From: a bacterium
Lineage (GTDB): Bacteria > Armatimonadota > Fimbriimonadia > Fimbriimonadales > Fimbriimonadaceae
Direction: 5' to 3'
Length of the DNA stretch: 64,000 bases
Assembly (NCBI GenBank): GCA_027485645.1
Contig: JAIXQR010000001.1
Location: forward strand, 489,632 to 553,631
Of this stretch, positions 1 to 8,033 are shown in pieces (position 1 is the stretch's first letter; each line of letters starts with the position of its first letter). The notes under the pieces are model-generated. The model saw nothing but the letters and a program-made list of their open reading frames with translations, had not been told where the DNA came from and did no database searches. Both the position numbers and the translations under genes were made by a program.

Positions 1-588
1 GGACCTAACGCCGGCCCGACGCCGAACATGAAATGCACCATCGCTGATGCCGCGTTCATGACCGGCATGGAGCGGAATTCGGACATCGTCGAGATGGCCT
101 GCTACGCGCCGCTGCTGGTCAACGTGAACCCCGGCGGCCGACAGTGGTCGCTCAACCTCATCGGTTACGACGCCCTCGAAAGCTTCGGATCGCCGTCCTA
201 CTATGCGCAGACGCTGTTCGCCCAGAACCTTGGGAACCGCACGGTGGAGCTCAAGCTATCCGGCGTTCCCGAACAGCGCAAAGGCACCCAAACCCTCCCC
301 GGCATCTTCGCCTCGGCCACCCGAGACACCAAGTCCGGCGCGCTGTACCTAAAGGTCGTTAACGCCCTGCCGGGATCGCAGTCAATCGACATCGACCTCC
401 AAGGCGCAAACCTTCAGCCAGATGGAACCTGGACGTACCTCACGGGCTACCTGAAGGACATGAACACCATCGCCGAACCGCTCAAGGTCGCTCCGATTAC
501 GAAGAAGCTGACCGGGCTTGGATCGAAGTTCCAGCAGCGGGTGCCCGGCTACTCGGTGAACGTGTTCAAACTTCAGACGAAGCGGTGA
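1..588 (+). CDS. Alpha-L-arabinofuranosidase (GH51), C-terminal part
   Basis: The reading frame is open from the first base, so only the last 195 residues are present. They contain AAFMTGMERNSD, VEMACYAPLLVN and, further on, PSYYAQTLFAQNLG, which are hallmarks of the end of the GH51 barrel and its C-terminal beta-sandwich. GH51 enzymes release terminal alpha-L-arabinofuranosyl groups from plant arabinans and arabinoxylans. The catalytic glutamates lie upstream of the window and cannot be checked. An internal ATG at 28 is not the true start, because family homology continues to the window edge. Family assignment is confident; substrate is inferred. Confidence 0.85.
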   Translation, partial: GPNAGPTPNMKCTIADAAFMTGMERNSDIVEMACYAPLLVNVNPGGRQWSLNLIGYDALESFGSPSYYAQTLFAQNLGNRTVELKLSGVPEQRKGTQTLPGIFASATRDTKSGALYLKVVNALPGSQSIDIDLQGANLQPDGTWTYLTGYLKDMNTIAEPLKVAPITKKLTGLGSKFQQRVPGYSVNVFKLQTKR

Positions 589-603
589 GGTTCGGAAAGA
601 GAT

Positions 604-629
604 GGGACCGCCGCGAATGCGGCTGTCCC
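604..629 (+). terminator. Putative terminator hairpin after the GH51 gene
   Basis: An 11-bp inverted repeat with one mismatch (arms 604-614 and 619-629, loop GAAT) is followed by a short pyrimidine stretch, TACTCTT. It lies 15 nt after the GH51 stop. The T-tract is weak, so termination is only plausible. Confidence 0.4.
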
Positions 630-673
630 TACTCTTACTGCAGCTTGGGTTCGCGAAATGAACGGGCATTGGC

Positions 674-679
674 TATGAT
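674..679 (+). promoter_or_regulatory. -10-like TATGAT, 6 nt before ATG 686
   Basis: TATGAT ends 6 nt before the start codon, which would put the transcription start on or next to the A of ATG. No Shine-Dalgarno sequence or convincing -35 is visible. Confidence 0.45.
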
Positions 680-685
680 GTTGGA

Positions 686-1315
686 ATGCCTGATCTACCT
701 CGGATTCTGGACCAACACATCGAAGCCGGCAAAATGCTTCATGCCATGGTTCCTTCCTGGGAAACGACGGACAGTGCGCTCGATGCCGTTGCAAAGAGCT
801 TTCCCAAAGACGATCTAGCCTCTTGCTTGGTTAAGGTTGTTACGGTCAATTCTCTGTACAACACCAATGTTTACGCGGTCTGGAGGATGGCCGAGCACGT
901 GCAGCAAGTACTGGCGGATCCGGGTCGGCCGACAGGACCCAAGCTGGTTGATTGCATTGCGGCGTTAGGGAACCGAAATCATCGAAGTTTCGCTTCAAAG
1001 TACGCGCACTTCTTTATTGATTCTGGATTTCCGATCCTCGATCAGTACGTGCTGAAGATGCTCGCCTATCACCTAGGGCAACGTCAGGTGTGGCCCACGG
1101 ACTACGTCCAGTTCTACGGCTGGTTTGAAAAGCTTCGCTCGCAGTGTGACGGGCAATTCAGCACAAAAGACATCGACCAGTACCTGTGGATGGCAGGAAT
1201 GTATCGTGAGTTCAAGCGGGTCGGACCGGGAATGCTGAGCAAAGACGTCGGGATACTTTTCGATTCCCACGATCCCCAAATTCAAAATGCGATAGCTCAG
1301 CTGGTCGAGAGATGA
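686..1315 (+). CDS. Uncharacterised 209-residue protein
   Basis: I do not recognise this protein firmly. It is soluble, mostly helical by composition, and has no signal peptide or membrane segment. The central stretch around residues 95-120 (GNRNHRSFASKYAHFFID, then FPILDQYV) resembles a motif I associate with small proteins of helix-hairpin-helix/DNA-glycosylase-like type, but this is a weak visual match and no catalytic residues can be assigned. It stands alone between the GH51 gene and a tRNA. The ATG at 686 is preferred because of the closely placed -10-like hexamer. ORF reality is supported by length and by the absence of a competing frame. Confidence 0.6.
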   Translation: MPDLPRILDQHIEAGKMLHAMVPSWETTDSALDAVAKSFPKDDLASCLVKVVTVNSLYNTNVYAVWRMAEHVQQVLADPGRPTGPKLVDCIAALGNRNHRSFASKYAHFFIDSGFPILDQYVLKMLAYHLGQRQVWPTDYVQFYGWFEKLRSQCDGQFSTKDIDQYLWMAGMYREFKRVGPGMLSKDVGILFDSHDPQIQNAIAQLVER

Positions 1316-1379
1316 TCTCTTCTGCCCTTCAAATCGTGTCGTCTGTGAGACAGTGCTGGGAAAAGCGGGGAGTTTGTTG

Positions 1380-1453
1380 TGGCTGCCGGACTAGGATTCG
1401 AACCTAGACGTACGGCACCAAAAACCGTTGTCCTGCCATTAGACGATCCGGCA
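1380..1453 (-). tRNA. tRNA-Gln (anticodon UUG)
   Basis: Read on the minus strand, acceptor arm TGCCGGA (1453-1447) pairs with TCCGGCA, followed by discriminator G and an encoded CCA (1382-1380). The anticodon stem is ACGGT/GCCGT with loop TTTTGGT, which places anticodon TTG at positions 34-36. The T arm contains GGTTCGAATCC. All arms fold normally, and the length is 74 nt including CCA. Confidence 0.95.
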
Positions 1454-1478
1454 CCGTCCGCTGGTGATTATACCGACG

Positions 1479-2828
1479 TCAGCGGGTGAAGGTCGTGAGG
1501 GTGCAGATGAAGATGAAGCTGAAGAAGATCGGCCAGTACAGGTAGTTCGGGATGGCGTTGTCTCGGTATTCCACGATCCAGATGTCGTCGCTCACGCCGA
1601 GGAGGATGCTGTTAAGCGAAACGAAGGCGGTGAGGATGTACAGGACGAAGTAGAAAAAGTCGAGGTAGATCAGACTTTCTGGCGCCAGGGTGGAGCGGAC
1701 GGTGGCGTGGTCGATGACGATGACGAAGAACAGCGCCGCGCAATAGCTGAGCACGGTGAAGATGTTGAAGCCGACGATCTCGCCCTTCTTCTCTTGCCGA
1801 CGAGTCAGATACAGCGCAGCATAAAGCAGCAGCGCCACCACGACAACCGGCACGATTCGGGTGATGAGTGGGCCGGTGACGTCACGTTTCAGGCCGACAT
1901 TGAAGTACAGCTCGGGGTGCGGCGGCGACTCAGAATACTTGCCCATGCCGAACGAAGACGAGTAACTGAAGGTTTGGTAGCTGAACCCGGTGTAGAGGGT
2001 CGTCCAGCCCTCACGCACGAATTCTTGGTCCAACCCAGACAGTGCCGCCGGGTTAAAAGGCTGGGTGTACGATTCCCAATCGGGGACCAAGAGGGCACCC
2101 TTACCGAAGTCGCGGTGCCAAAGCCGCAACCATACGTTTTGCCGGTCGATCGGGAACTTCTTGTACGTGTAGCGCTGCCGAAGGGTGCTGGTGAAGAACC
2201 AAACGTGAAGCTCGTAATCCTTCTTCTTGCCCCGGGAAACTTGCCGTAAGGTCAAGTTTTCTTCGTGAAAGGCATCCTTCGCTTCCGGGAGGACGAAGCC
2301 GCGCGCGAGATCCTTCGGCGTCCCGTTTGGATACTTCTGCCAGACGTACCCGGTGACGTCGACCTCAGTTCCACTCGTGAAGTGGATGGATTGAATAAAG
2401 ACGCCAGTTGGAATCACGGTCGGCTTGACCTTTGATGCCAAAACGTGGTTCTGCAGATACTCTTGCTGGCTCTTTTCGTCGGTGACCGAAGTGCCGTAGC
2501 CGAAGGAATCAATTGGTCGGCTGTGCTCGATTTCCCAAATGCAGAACGTACCGGCGGCACAAGTGAGCGAAACGATCCAGCTCAATTTTTTCATCTGCTT
2601 GAACCGGGCTCCCCGCAGGACAATCACGGTCGCAGATAGAAGAATGACGAAGAGTCCTATCCAGCCGATCAATCCGACAAAGTCTTGATTGAGCTGGCCC
2701 GCAGACACATTGGCCCAAACGGCGGTACTCGACGAAAATCGGCTGAAGCCCACGATGCTCAAGACCAGGGCCAAGCAAAGGCCACTAACCAGGCGAATCT
2801 TTCGTCGATTTTCCGGAGACTTGCTCAA
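1479..2828 (-). CDS. Pentameric ligand-gated ion channel-like membrane protein
   Basis: The 449-residue protein has three N-terminal hydrophobic segments (about 11-30, 53-72, 82-100), a soluble domain (about 101-318), and four closely packed C-terminal segments (about 319-341, 352-378, 386-410, 428-446). The soluble domain contains FPIDRQNVWLRLW at 225-237, resembling the conserved FP(F/I)D.Q strand of Cys-loop/pLGIC ligand-binding domains, and an earlier stretch at 142-164 resembling their first strands. Four C-terminal helices after such a domain match the channel fold. The three extra N-terminal helices are unusual. The start is TTG at 2828, 5 nt after the preceding stop. It is last in a unit with a transglutaminase-like and a DUF350-like gene. 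Ligand and ion selectivity are unknown. Confidence 0.55.
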   Translation of the reverse strand: MSKSPENRRKIRLVSGLCLALVLSIVGFSRFSSSTAVWANVSAGQLNQDFVGLIGWIGLFVILLSATVIVLRGARFKQMKKLSWIVSLTCAAGTFCIWEIEHSRPIDSFGYGTSVTDEKSQQEYLQNHVLASKVKPTVIPTGVFIQSIHFTSGTEVDVTGYVWQKYPNGTPKDLARGFVLPEAKDAFHEENLTLRQVSRGKKKDYELHVWFFTSTLRQRYTYKKFPIDRQNVWLRLWHRDFGKGALLVPDWESYTQPFNPAALSGLDQEFVREGWTTLYTGFSYQTFSYSSSFGMGKYSESPPHPELYFNVGLKRDVTGPLITRIVPVVVVALLLYAALYLTRRQEKKGEIVGFNIFTVLSYCAALFFVIVIDHATVRSTLAPESLIYLDFFYFVLYILTAFVSLNSILLGVSDDIWIVEYRDNAIPNYLYWPIFFSFIFICTLTTFTR

Positions 2829-2833
2829 GTTGA

Positions 2834-3697
2834 TTACTCATACGGCAGCACGCGCCGGGTCCACTCGATGGTAGTAACGAGCTTGCTCTTCTTGCCCATC
2901 GGCAAGCGAGCAAGGCCAACGGGCTCGCAAAGCACGTATTCCTCACCTTCAAACTGAATCGAGTCCTGCCCCGAAACGGCCTGGGCGCGAATGCCGACAA
3001 GCTGGTGCCCGGGGACCGCAACCATCACCATTTTGACGTTTGGATAAAAGGACATCAGAGCCCCGAATAGCGTCGCTTTCGAGTCGCAGTCACCCCAGCC
3101 CTGGCTCAGAACGCCCGCCGGAGGAAGCAAACCACCGTTGAACTTGCCGTCGATTTCGCTCGGCGGAATCCCGTAGGGAAGATCCTGACAAAAGTTGAGG
3201 ACGAAGTTCACGCGGTCGGTTAAGTTAGCTTCGGGCTGTTGGGAGTCGAAAAGCTGTGCCACCGTCTCAACGACCGGTCGGTTTGTCCGGATCAACTCCC
3301 GATAGTTCGGCCGCAAATGCGCCCCATCCTGACGGAAGCAACCAGCCAAGAGTGTCTTTTGCCGCTCGGCTACGACATCCGGCGTCGGCGAGTACGGGTT
3401 GAACATGGTCTTGGGAATCCCGTAGGCGCTCACAATGGCGTCAACTTGCGCCTTTGAATGGCTCCATGACCACTTCAGGTTCGCGGACTTCGGGCCCTTG
3501 AAGGCATAGTTCACCGAGTAAGCAGAGGCAGAAGTAGCGACTTCGTACTTAGCGTTGGGCGATGCCATGTACGATTTCGGGGTGATCTGGGCGCGAGGGT
3601 AGCGAAGCGAGTCGCCGTACGCTTCGACGACCTGTCCGTTGAGCCACATCACGCTACCGACGGACAGCGTGAGCGTTCCCAAGGCGCGAATGATCAT
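2834..3697 (-). CDS. Transglutaminase-like cysteine protein
   Basis: The 287-residue protein has an N-terminal hydrophobic segment (about 4-20), probably a signal peptide or anchor, so it is likely extracytoplasmic. The core shows a transglutaminase-like triad: Cys204 in GWGDCDSKATLFGALM, His231 in VPGHQLVGI, and an acidic residue near Glu258 in EYVLCEPVG. Such domains act as peptidases, amidases or cross-linking enzymes on proteins or wall peptides; the substrate here is unknown. Its ATG overlaps the stop of the upstream membrane-protein gene by 4 nt, and the channel-like gene follows after 5 nt, so the three are probably co-translated. Confidence 0.7.
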   Translation of the reverse strand: MIIRALGTLTLSVGSVMWLNGQVVEAYGDSLRYPRAQITPKSYMASPNAKYEVATSASAYSVNYAFKGPKSANLKWSWSHSKAQVDAIVSAYGIPKTMFNPYSPTPDVVAERQKTLLAGCFRQDGAHLRPNYRELIRTNRPVVETVAQLFDSQQPEANLTDRVNFVLNFCQDLPYGIPPSEIDGKFNGGLLPPAGVLSQGWGDCDSKATLFGALMSFYPNVKMVMVAVPGHQLVGIRAQAVSGQDSIQFEGEEYVLCEPVGLARLPMGKKSKLVTTIEWTRRVLPYE

Positions 3698-4299
3698 TCC
3701 ACGGACTCCGGCGCAACCGGGGTTACCGTCGTCGACGGTTCTGCCGCCGCTTGTCCGGCTTCCTGTCCAATCTTGTTCAGTAGGTCGTAGCTCACAAGAC
3801 CATCCAGCAAGGTTGCCAGCGCGGGACGAGCAATGATCGTTGTGGCAAGAATGCTCAGTCCGACAAACAGGGCGGTCGCAACGTTTCCAGCCCTGATCTC
3901 TGAGAGTTCATTCAGCTTCTTGGTACACAAGGTGATGACCTGGATCGTGGCCGCGAGGAGGATAAACCCGATCACGGCAGAAACGGCAAACAGGGCCAGG
4001 CTGTATCCCGCAGCAATCAAAAGCATTCGCGGTTCCAGAACGTCTTGCACCTGAACCATGGTGCGCAAAGCGTCTACGGATGGGTTCACGCTCTCTGCCG
4101 TGAGCCAGAGGAGACAGAACGCATAAATTCCGCTAAACAATGTGACGGCGTGATTCTTCGCTTCAATGGCCTCTTCAATGCCTATTCCGAGCATCTTCTC
4201 GGTTCGCTTGTAGATGATATAGATTGCGAGAAGTCCGAAGATGAGGGTGGAGACCAGCTCATAAAGGCCAAACACGACGAGGTGATAGTTCAGTTGCAT
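3694..4299 (-). CDS. DUF350-like multi-pass membrane protein
   Basis: The protein has about six hydrophobic segments in two similar halves. Each half carries a pattern of acidic residue, Asn and Ala-rich helix (EAKNHAVTLFSG, then EIRAGNVATALFVG), typical of the DUF350 (YjfL/UPF0719) family. Its biochemical role is unknown. The frame is open to a TTG at 4404, but ATG 4299 is chosen because it has AGGG about 7 nt upstream and precedes the first membrane segment. A TAAGAT hexamer lies further upstream within the extended frame. The C-terminal tail is rich in Ala, Pro, Thr and Glu. The stop overlaps the next start by 4 nt. Confidence 0.6.
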   Translation of the reverse strand: MQLNYHLVVFGLYELVSTLIFGLLAIYIIYKRTEKMLGIGIEEAIEAKNHAVTLFSGIYAFCLLWLTAESVNPSVDALRTMVQVQDVLEPRMLLIAAGYSLALFAVSAVIGFILLAATIQVITLCTKKLNELSEIRAGNVATALFVGLSILATTIIARPALATLLDGLVSYDLLNKIGQEAGQAAAEPSTTVTPVAPESVE

Positions 4300-4470
4300 A
4301 TAGGCCCTGCGGCGCGCGGCGGCAGACACTTCAAGAAAACCTGAAAATGAATACGTCCAAATCTTAGACCAAGCGAGTTTAAGCGGACGTAGCGAAATTG
4401 GCAACCGGTTGCGGGAAAGTTCACAATCCAGCCCCGGTTCCGGCGAAAGGACGGTGCCAAAATACGAGGC

Positions 4471-5556
4471 ATGTCACGCATCTGCCAACTTGCCGAGGTC
4501 CTTCGGAATAACCAGATCGATGCCTACTTTGCGCAGACTCCGATCTCGATGGGCTACTTACACGGCTTTTGGGAGTCGAGCCACGAGCGATTTCTGACCC
4601 TGGCGATCTCGGCTACCGGCGAAGTGCGACTGATCTGCCCATCCCTCTCGGCCGCGCAAGCGGCGCGGGTTGGCATTGCAGACATCCGGAGTTGGTCCGA
4701 CGGGGAGGACCCTTACGAGCTCGTCCGAGAACTCGCGGCCGATTGGAACTTGAAGACCGGGATTGTTGCCGTCGACGATGAGATGCATGCGGCGATGCTG
4801 CTCGGACTCGAGAACGCTTTGCCTACCGCGCTCTTTCGGGCGGGAGGAACTTCCATTTCTTCGGTGATGCGAAGCAAGGATGCCGATGAGCTTGACCTGC
4901 TGACCCGCTCTGGTTCAATCGCGGATCGAACTTACGATGCGCTCCTCAAGTTCCTTCGTCCCGGCCTCACCGAGCGCCAAATCGAACGATTCATCAACGA
5001 CTCGATGCTCGATCTCGGCGGCAAGCCGACGTTCTGCATTGTCGGCACCGGCAGCGGCGGGGCAGAGCCACACCACCTGACGGGCGCCTCGGTTGTCGAA
5101 GCTGGCGACACGATCGTACTGGACTTCGGTTGCAGCCTTCAGGGGTACCAAAGCGACATCACCCGCACCGTCGCCGTCGGACACGCTTCAGAAGAATCCC
5201 AGAAGGTCTACGACGTGGTTTATCGAGCCCACATGGCGGCCCGGGAAGTCATTCGTCCGGGAGTCACTTCTAGCGAAGTCGATGCGGCCGCACGGGCGGT
5301 GATTGAAGCGGCCGGTTATGGACCGCAGTTCTTCCATCGAACGGGGCACGGAATCGGGCTGCACGGCCACGAGGAACCGTATATCGCGCCAGGCAATCCG
5401 ACCGTTCTGGAAGTCGGTGACTGCTTTAGCATCGAACCCGGAATCTATCTCGAAGGCAAATTCGGAGTTCGAATCGAGAACATCGTCACGGTAACCGAAA
5501 CCGGTCATCGATCTTTCAACGATGAGCCATCGGCTTCGATTACCGTGGTCGCCTGA
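4471..5556 (+). CDS. M24 family Xaa-Pro aminopeptidase/dipeptidase
   Basis: The 361-residue protein has an N-terminal creatinase-like domain (about 1-135) and a C-terminal pita-bread metallopeptidase domain. All five dinuclear-metal ligands are visible: Asp218 in LDFG, Asp229 in QSDITRT, His293 in HRTGHGIGL, Glu322 in SIEPGIY and Glu336 in VRIEN. The family hydrolyses Xaa-Pro bonds in the cytoplasm during peptide turnover. Length matches bacterial PepQ/Xaa-Pro peptidases. It is divergent from the DUF350-like gene and convergent with the isocitrate dehydrogenase gene, whose stop is directly adjacent. Exact specificity cannot be told. Confidence 0.9.
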   Translation: MSRICQLAEVLRNNQIDAYFAQTPISMGYLHGFWESSHERFLTLAISATGEVRLICPSLSAAQAARVGIADIRSWSDGEDPYELVRELAADWNLKTGIVAVDDEMHAAMLLGLENALPTALFRAGGTSISSVMRSKDADELDLLTRSGSIADRTYDALLKFLRPGLTERQIERFINDSMLDLGGKPTFCIVGTGSGGAEPHHLTGASVVEAGDTIVLDFGCSLQGYQSDITRTVAVGHASEESQKVYDVVYRAHMAAREVIRPGVTSSEVDAAARAVIEAAGYGPQFFHRTGHGIGLHGHEEPYIAPGNPTVLEVGDCFSIEPGIYLEGKFGVRIENIVTVTETGHRSFNDEPSASITVVA

Positions 5557-7026
5557 TTACTGCCCTTGGCCAGCGCTGTACGCCATCTTGCCGTCGAACG
5601 CATAAAGGTTCTCGGTCTTGATGACGTCTAGCTGAATTCGGTTTAGGGCGATCAGCAGATTTACAACCCACAGCTGGCTGGCAGATTTGCTCGTGAAGCG
5701 GCATCGGTAGTGATCCACCAAGTGCGTTTCGGGCAAACCAGAGGGCCATACAACCACGCCTCGGTTGGAAATCATCTTGAGCTCAGACCCTTGCGGAACG
5801 ATCGTTTGCAGTCGCTTTGCAAGGTCCATCGGCTGCATGCGGCTCGAGATGAAGATGTCGACCCCTTCCAGATTTCGTCGAGGTGGGATCCCAGAAACGG
5901 GTTTTGTCTCAACCTTGATCGGCTTTGCGTCTGCCGGATAGATTGCAGCCGGCAGGCGTCGTGGCATCTCGCCCAGGCGATCACAAACGGCCCGAGCAAA
6001 CTCCATGGTCGAGAGTGGGTTCGTCTGGGTGAGGTCACCGGTTTGCTGACCGTCTTCGATGGTGCGTAGCCATGCGTTGTGGATCAGGGAAGCCGTTTCG
6101 GATTGCCCGATGTGCTGAAGCATCATCGTGCTGGCGAGCAGCATTCCGCTTGGGTTTGCGATCCCCTTTCCGGCGATATCTGGGGCGCTGCCGTGAATCG
6201 CTTCGAACACCGACATCTCGTTGCCAATGTTCGCACTCGGTGCCAAACCGACCGAGCCGCTGATCTCGGCAACCACATCCGAAAGAATGTCCCCGTATAG
6301 GTTTGGCGTGACAATCACATCAAACCGCTCTGGCTGGGTGGCCACCTTTGCCATGCCGATGTCGATGATCATGTGCTCTTTTTGAATCTGCGGATAGTCG
6401 GCACCGATTTCATCGAAGACCCGGTGGAAAAGGCCGTCGGTCATCTTCATGATGTTGTCCTTGGTCATGCAGGTGACCTTCTTGCGGCCGTTCTGCTTTG
6501 CGTACTCAAAGGCATAGCGAACGATTCGCTCACAACCCGGGCGCGTGATGAGCTTAAGGCATTGGTAAACGTCTTCTGACTGCCGGTGCTCAATTCCCGC
6601 ATAGACATCCTCTTCGTTTTCGCGGATGACGACGACATTCATTTCGGGATGCAAGGTCGAGATGTAGGGAGCAAACGACTGAACCGGTCGGACATTCGCG
6701 TAAAGACCCAGCGCTTTTCGCAAGGTGACGTTGACGCTCTTGAAGCCACCGCCTTGGGGTGTGGTGACCGGGCCCTTTAGCAGGATGCCGGTGCTGCGGA
6801 TGGCTTCCCATGCTTCGGGAGCGATGCCGTTGCTAGCGCCAGCGTTGTAGGACTCAAGGCCGATCTTGACCGGAGTGAAAGACACTTGAGCTTGCGCCGC
6901 GTCCAGGATGTGGAGCACCGCCTGGGTGATTTCTGGACCGATGCCATCTCCCTGCGCCAGCGCGATCGGAGTGCGAGTTCGGCGGAGGTAAGCAACCGGT
7001 GCAGGGCGGGAGAGTTCGTTTATCAT
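5557..7026 (-). CDS. icd: NADP-type isocitrate dehydrogenase, long C-terminal form
   Basis: This enzyme oxidatively decarboxylates isocitrate to 2-oxoglutarate in the TCA cycle. Visible signatures include QGDGIGPEI near the N-terminus, VTMR-equivalent NVTLRKALGLYANVRP, the catalytic Tyr/Lys region, and NLYGDILSDVVAEISGSVGLAPSANIG. The roughly 490-residue length with a C-terminal extension after residue 350 resembles Thermus/Rickettsia-type enzymes rather than the E. coli form. The ORF extends to an ATG at 7074, but ATG 7026 is preferred because TATTAT ends 7 nt before it and family homology begins after it. It is divergent from a small winged-helix gene. Confidence 0.88.
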   Translation of the reverse strand: MINELSRPAPVAYLRRTRTPIALAQGDGIGPEITQAVLHILDAAQAQVSFTPVKIGLESYNAGASNGIAPEAWEAIRSTGILLKGPVTTPQGGGFKSVNVTLRKALGLYANVRPVQSFAPYISTLHPEMNVVVIRENEEDVYAGIEHRQSEDVYQCLKLITRPGCERIVRYAFEYAKQNGRKKVTCMTKDNIMKMTDGLFHRVFDEIGADYPQIQKEHMIIDIGMAKVATQPERFDVIVTPNLYGDILSDVVAEISGSVGLAPSANIGNEMSVFEAIHGSAPDIAGKGIANPSGMLLASTMMLQHIGQSETASLIHNAWLRTIEDGQQTGDLTQTNPLSTMEFARAVCDRLGEMPRRLPAAIYPADAKPIKVETKPVSGIPPRRNLEGVDIFISSRMQPMDLAKRLQTIVPQGSELKMISNRGVVVWPSGLPETHLVDHYRCRFTSKSASQLWVVNLLIALNRIQLDVIKTENLYAFDGKMAYSAGQGQ

Positions 7027-7033
7027 ACGCTTT

Positions 7034-7039
7034 ATAATA
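7034..7039 (-). promoter_or_regulatory. -10-like TATTAT, 7 nt before icd ATG 7026
   Basis: On the minus strand TATTAT ends 7 nt before the chosen start. The same bases read TATAAT on the plus strand (7033-7038), so this short divergent region could serve both directions. Confidence 0.45.
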
Positions 7040-7069
7040 CGCGAAAAATAGTTCGTACGTTGCGTCGTG

Positions 7070-7075
7070 TACATT
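7070..7075 (+). promoter_or_regulatory. -10-like TACATT, 7 nt before ATG 7083
   Basis: TACATT is followed by seven bases and then the ATG of the winged-helix gene. TATAAT at 7033-7038 is an alternative -10 that would give a leader of about 38 nt. Confidence 0.4.
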
Positions 7076-7082
7076 GTGTGAT

Positions 7083-7376
7083 ATGGCGGAATCGTCGTCG
7101 TGGACTTTCTTGACCAATCATTCGCATGTTTTGGTGTGCTTGCTTCGTGATCCGACGTTACGGATGCGTGATGTGGCCGAACTTGTCGGGATTACCGAGC
7201 GCGCAGTGCAGCGCATCGTGAACGAGCTGAGTGAGGCGGGCTACCTGCACGTTGTAAAGGAAGGCAGAAGGAATATTTACGAGTTGCATCCAGAGTTGCC
7301 ACTCCGGCACCCGATCGAGTCTCACCGTAGCGTGGGTGAGTTGCTTGGTTTGTTGAAAACGGAAGGCGAGGCGTAG
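7083..7376 (+). CDS. Small winged-helix (MarR/ArsR-like) transcription regulator
   Basis: This 97-residue protein is essentially one winged helix-turn-helix. After a WTFLTNHSHVLVCLL helix come MRDVAELVGITERAVQRIVNEL (recognition helix) and a wing in AGYLHVVKEGRRNIYEL. It has no effector domain, so it is probably a simple DNA-binding regulator. The frame also has a TTG at 7074, but ATG 7083 fits the -10-like spacing. Its divergent position next to the isocitrate dehydrogenase gene suggests it may act on the shared region; this is inference. Confidence 0.78.
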   Translation: MAESSSWTFLTNHSHVLVCLLRDPTLRMRDVAELVGITERAVQRIVNELSEAGYLHVVKEGRRNIYELHPELPLRHPIESHRSVGELLGLLKTEGEA

Positions 7377-7379
7377 ACT
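7374..7379 (+). promoter_or_regulatory. -10-like TAGACT, 6 nt before ATG 7386
   Basis: TAGACT overlaps the stop codon of the preceding gene and ends 6 nt before the next ATG. There is no Shine-Dalgarno sequence. Confidence 0.4.
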
Positions 7380-7385
7380 TAAAAT

Positions 7386-8033
7386 ATGCTCCTACCTGCC
7401 TTGATCGTCTTTGCGGCTGCACCGGCCCCGAAGATCACGGTTCAGCTTCCCGTCGTCCGATCGAAAACGGTCGTTGCGGCGGCGGCCTTGCGAGACGCAA
7501 AAACTTGGGCCGCTGCAAAGAAGGTTTGGCTGTTAAGCACGGCGAAGCGGGACGCAAATGAGCCTTGGTACAAAGAGCTGACCTACCCTTACACGCTTGA
7601 AATCACGAGTTCGGTGTCGATGGATCACCCCAGCCTGCAGAGCTATCGCTTGATGGCCGGAACTTACACCGGCGGCGCGCACGGCAACGGACAGTACTTC
7701 ACTGTAAATAAGGTGATGACCCCGTCCGGTCAAGGAGACTTGATGCTCTCGCAACTATTTTTGCCCGAAATCGATTACCGTGCCGAGCTAGCCAAGGTGC
7801 TTCACCGCAAGCTCTCGGAGACGAATCAGGCGAGCTCGTTGGAAGATGGAACGGTTTCGGCAGAAAACGCCTTGAGTTCCGCTCAATGGACGGTATCAAC
7901 CCGCGGCATTGAGTTTGGCTTTGATAACTATGCGGTCGGTTCGTTCGCCGAAGGGATGCCGATTGTGACCGTCCCTTTCAGCGAACTCATTGGCCTGAAC
8001 CCAGCCGGACCGCTTCGGTTCCTGATGAAGTAG
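7386..8033 (+). CDS. Secreted DUF3298 (RsiV C-domain-like) protein
   Basis: The 215-residue protein starts with a short hydrophobic segment (MLLPALIVFAAAPA), a likely signal peptide. The body matches the DUF3298/DUF4163 pattern: YTGGAHGNGQYFTVN, DLMLSQLFLPE, and near the end GIEFGFDNYAVGSFAEGMPIVTVPFSEL. In RsiV this fold binds lysozyme, but many members have no known function and none is shown here. The gene lies 9 nt after the winged-helix gene and ends directly against the stop of a convergent response-regulator gene. Confidence 0.78.
   Translation: MLLPALIVFAAAPAPKITVQLPVVRSKTVVAAAALRDAKTWAAAKKVWLLSTAKRDANEPWYKELTYPYTLEITSSVSMDHPSLQSYRLMAGTYTGGAHGNGQYFTVNKVMTPSGQGDLMLSQLFLPEIDYRAELAKVLHRKLSETNQASSLEDGTVSAENALSSAQWTVSTRGIEFGFDNYAVGSFAEGMPIVTVPFSELIGLNPAGPLRFLMK

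Noticed and set aside
1464-2249. Plus-strand frame opposite the channel-like gene
   Set aside because: The Glu/Asp/Arg-rich translation is an antisense artefact of the membrane-protein codons.
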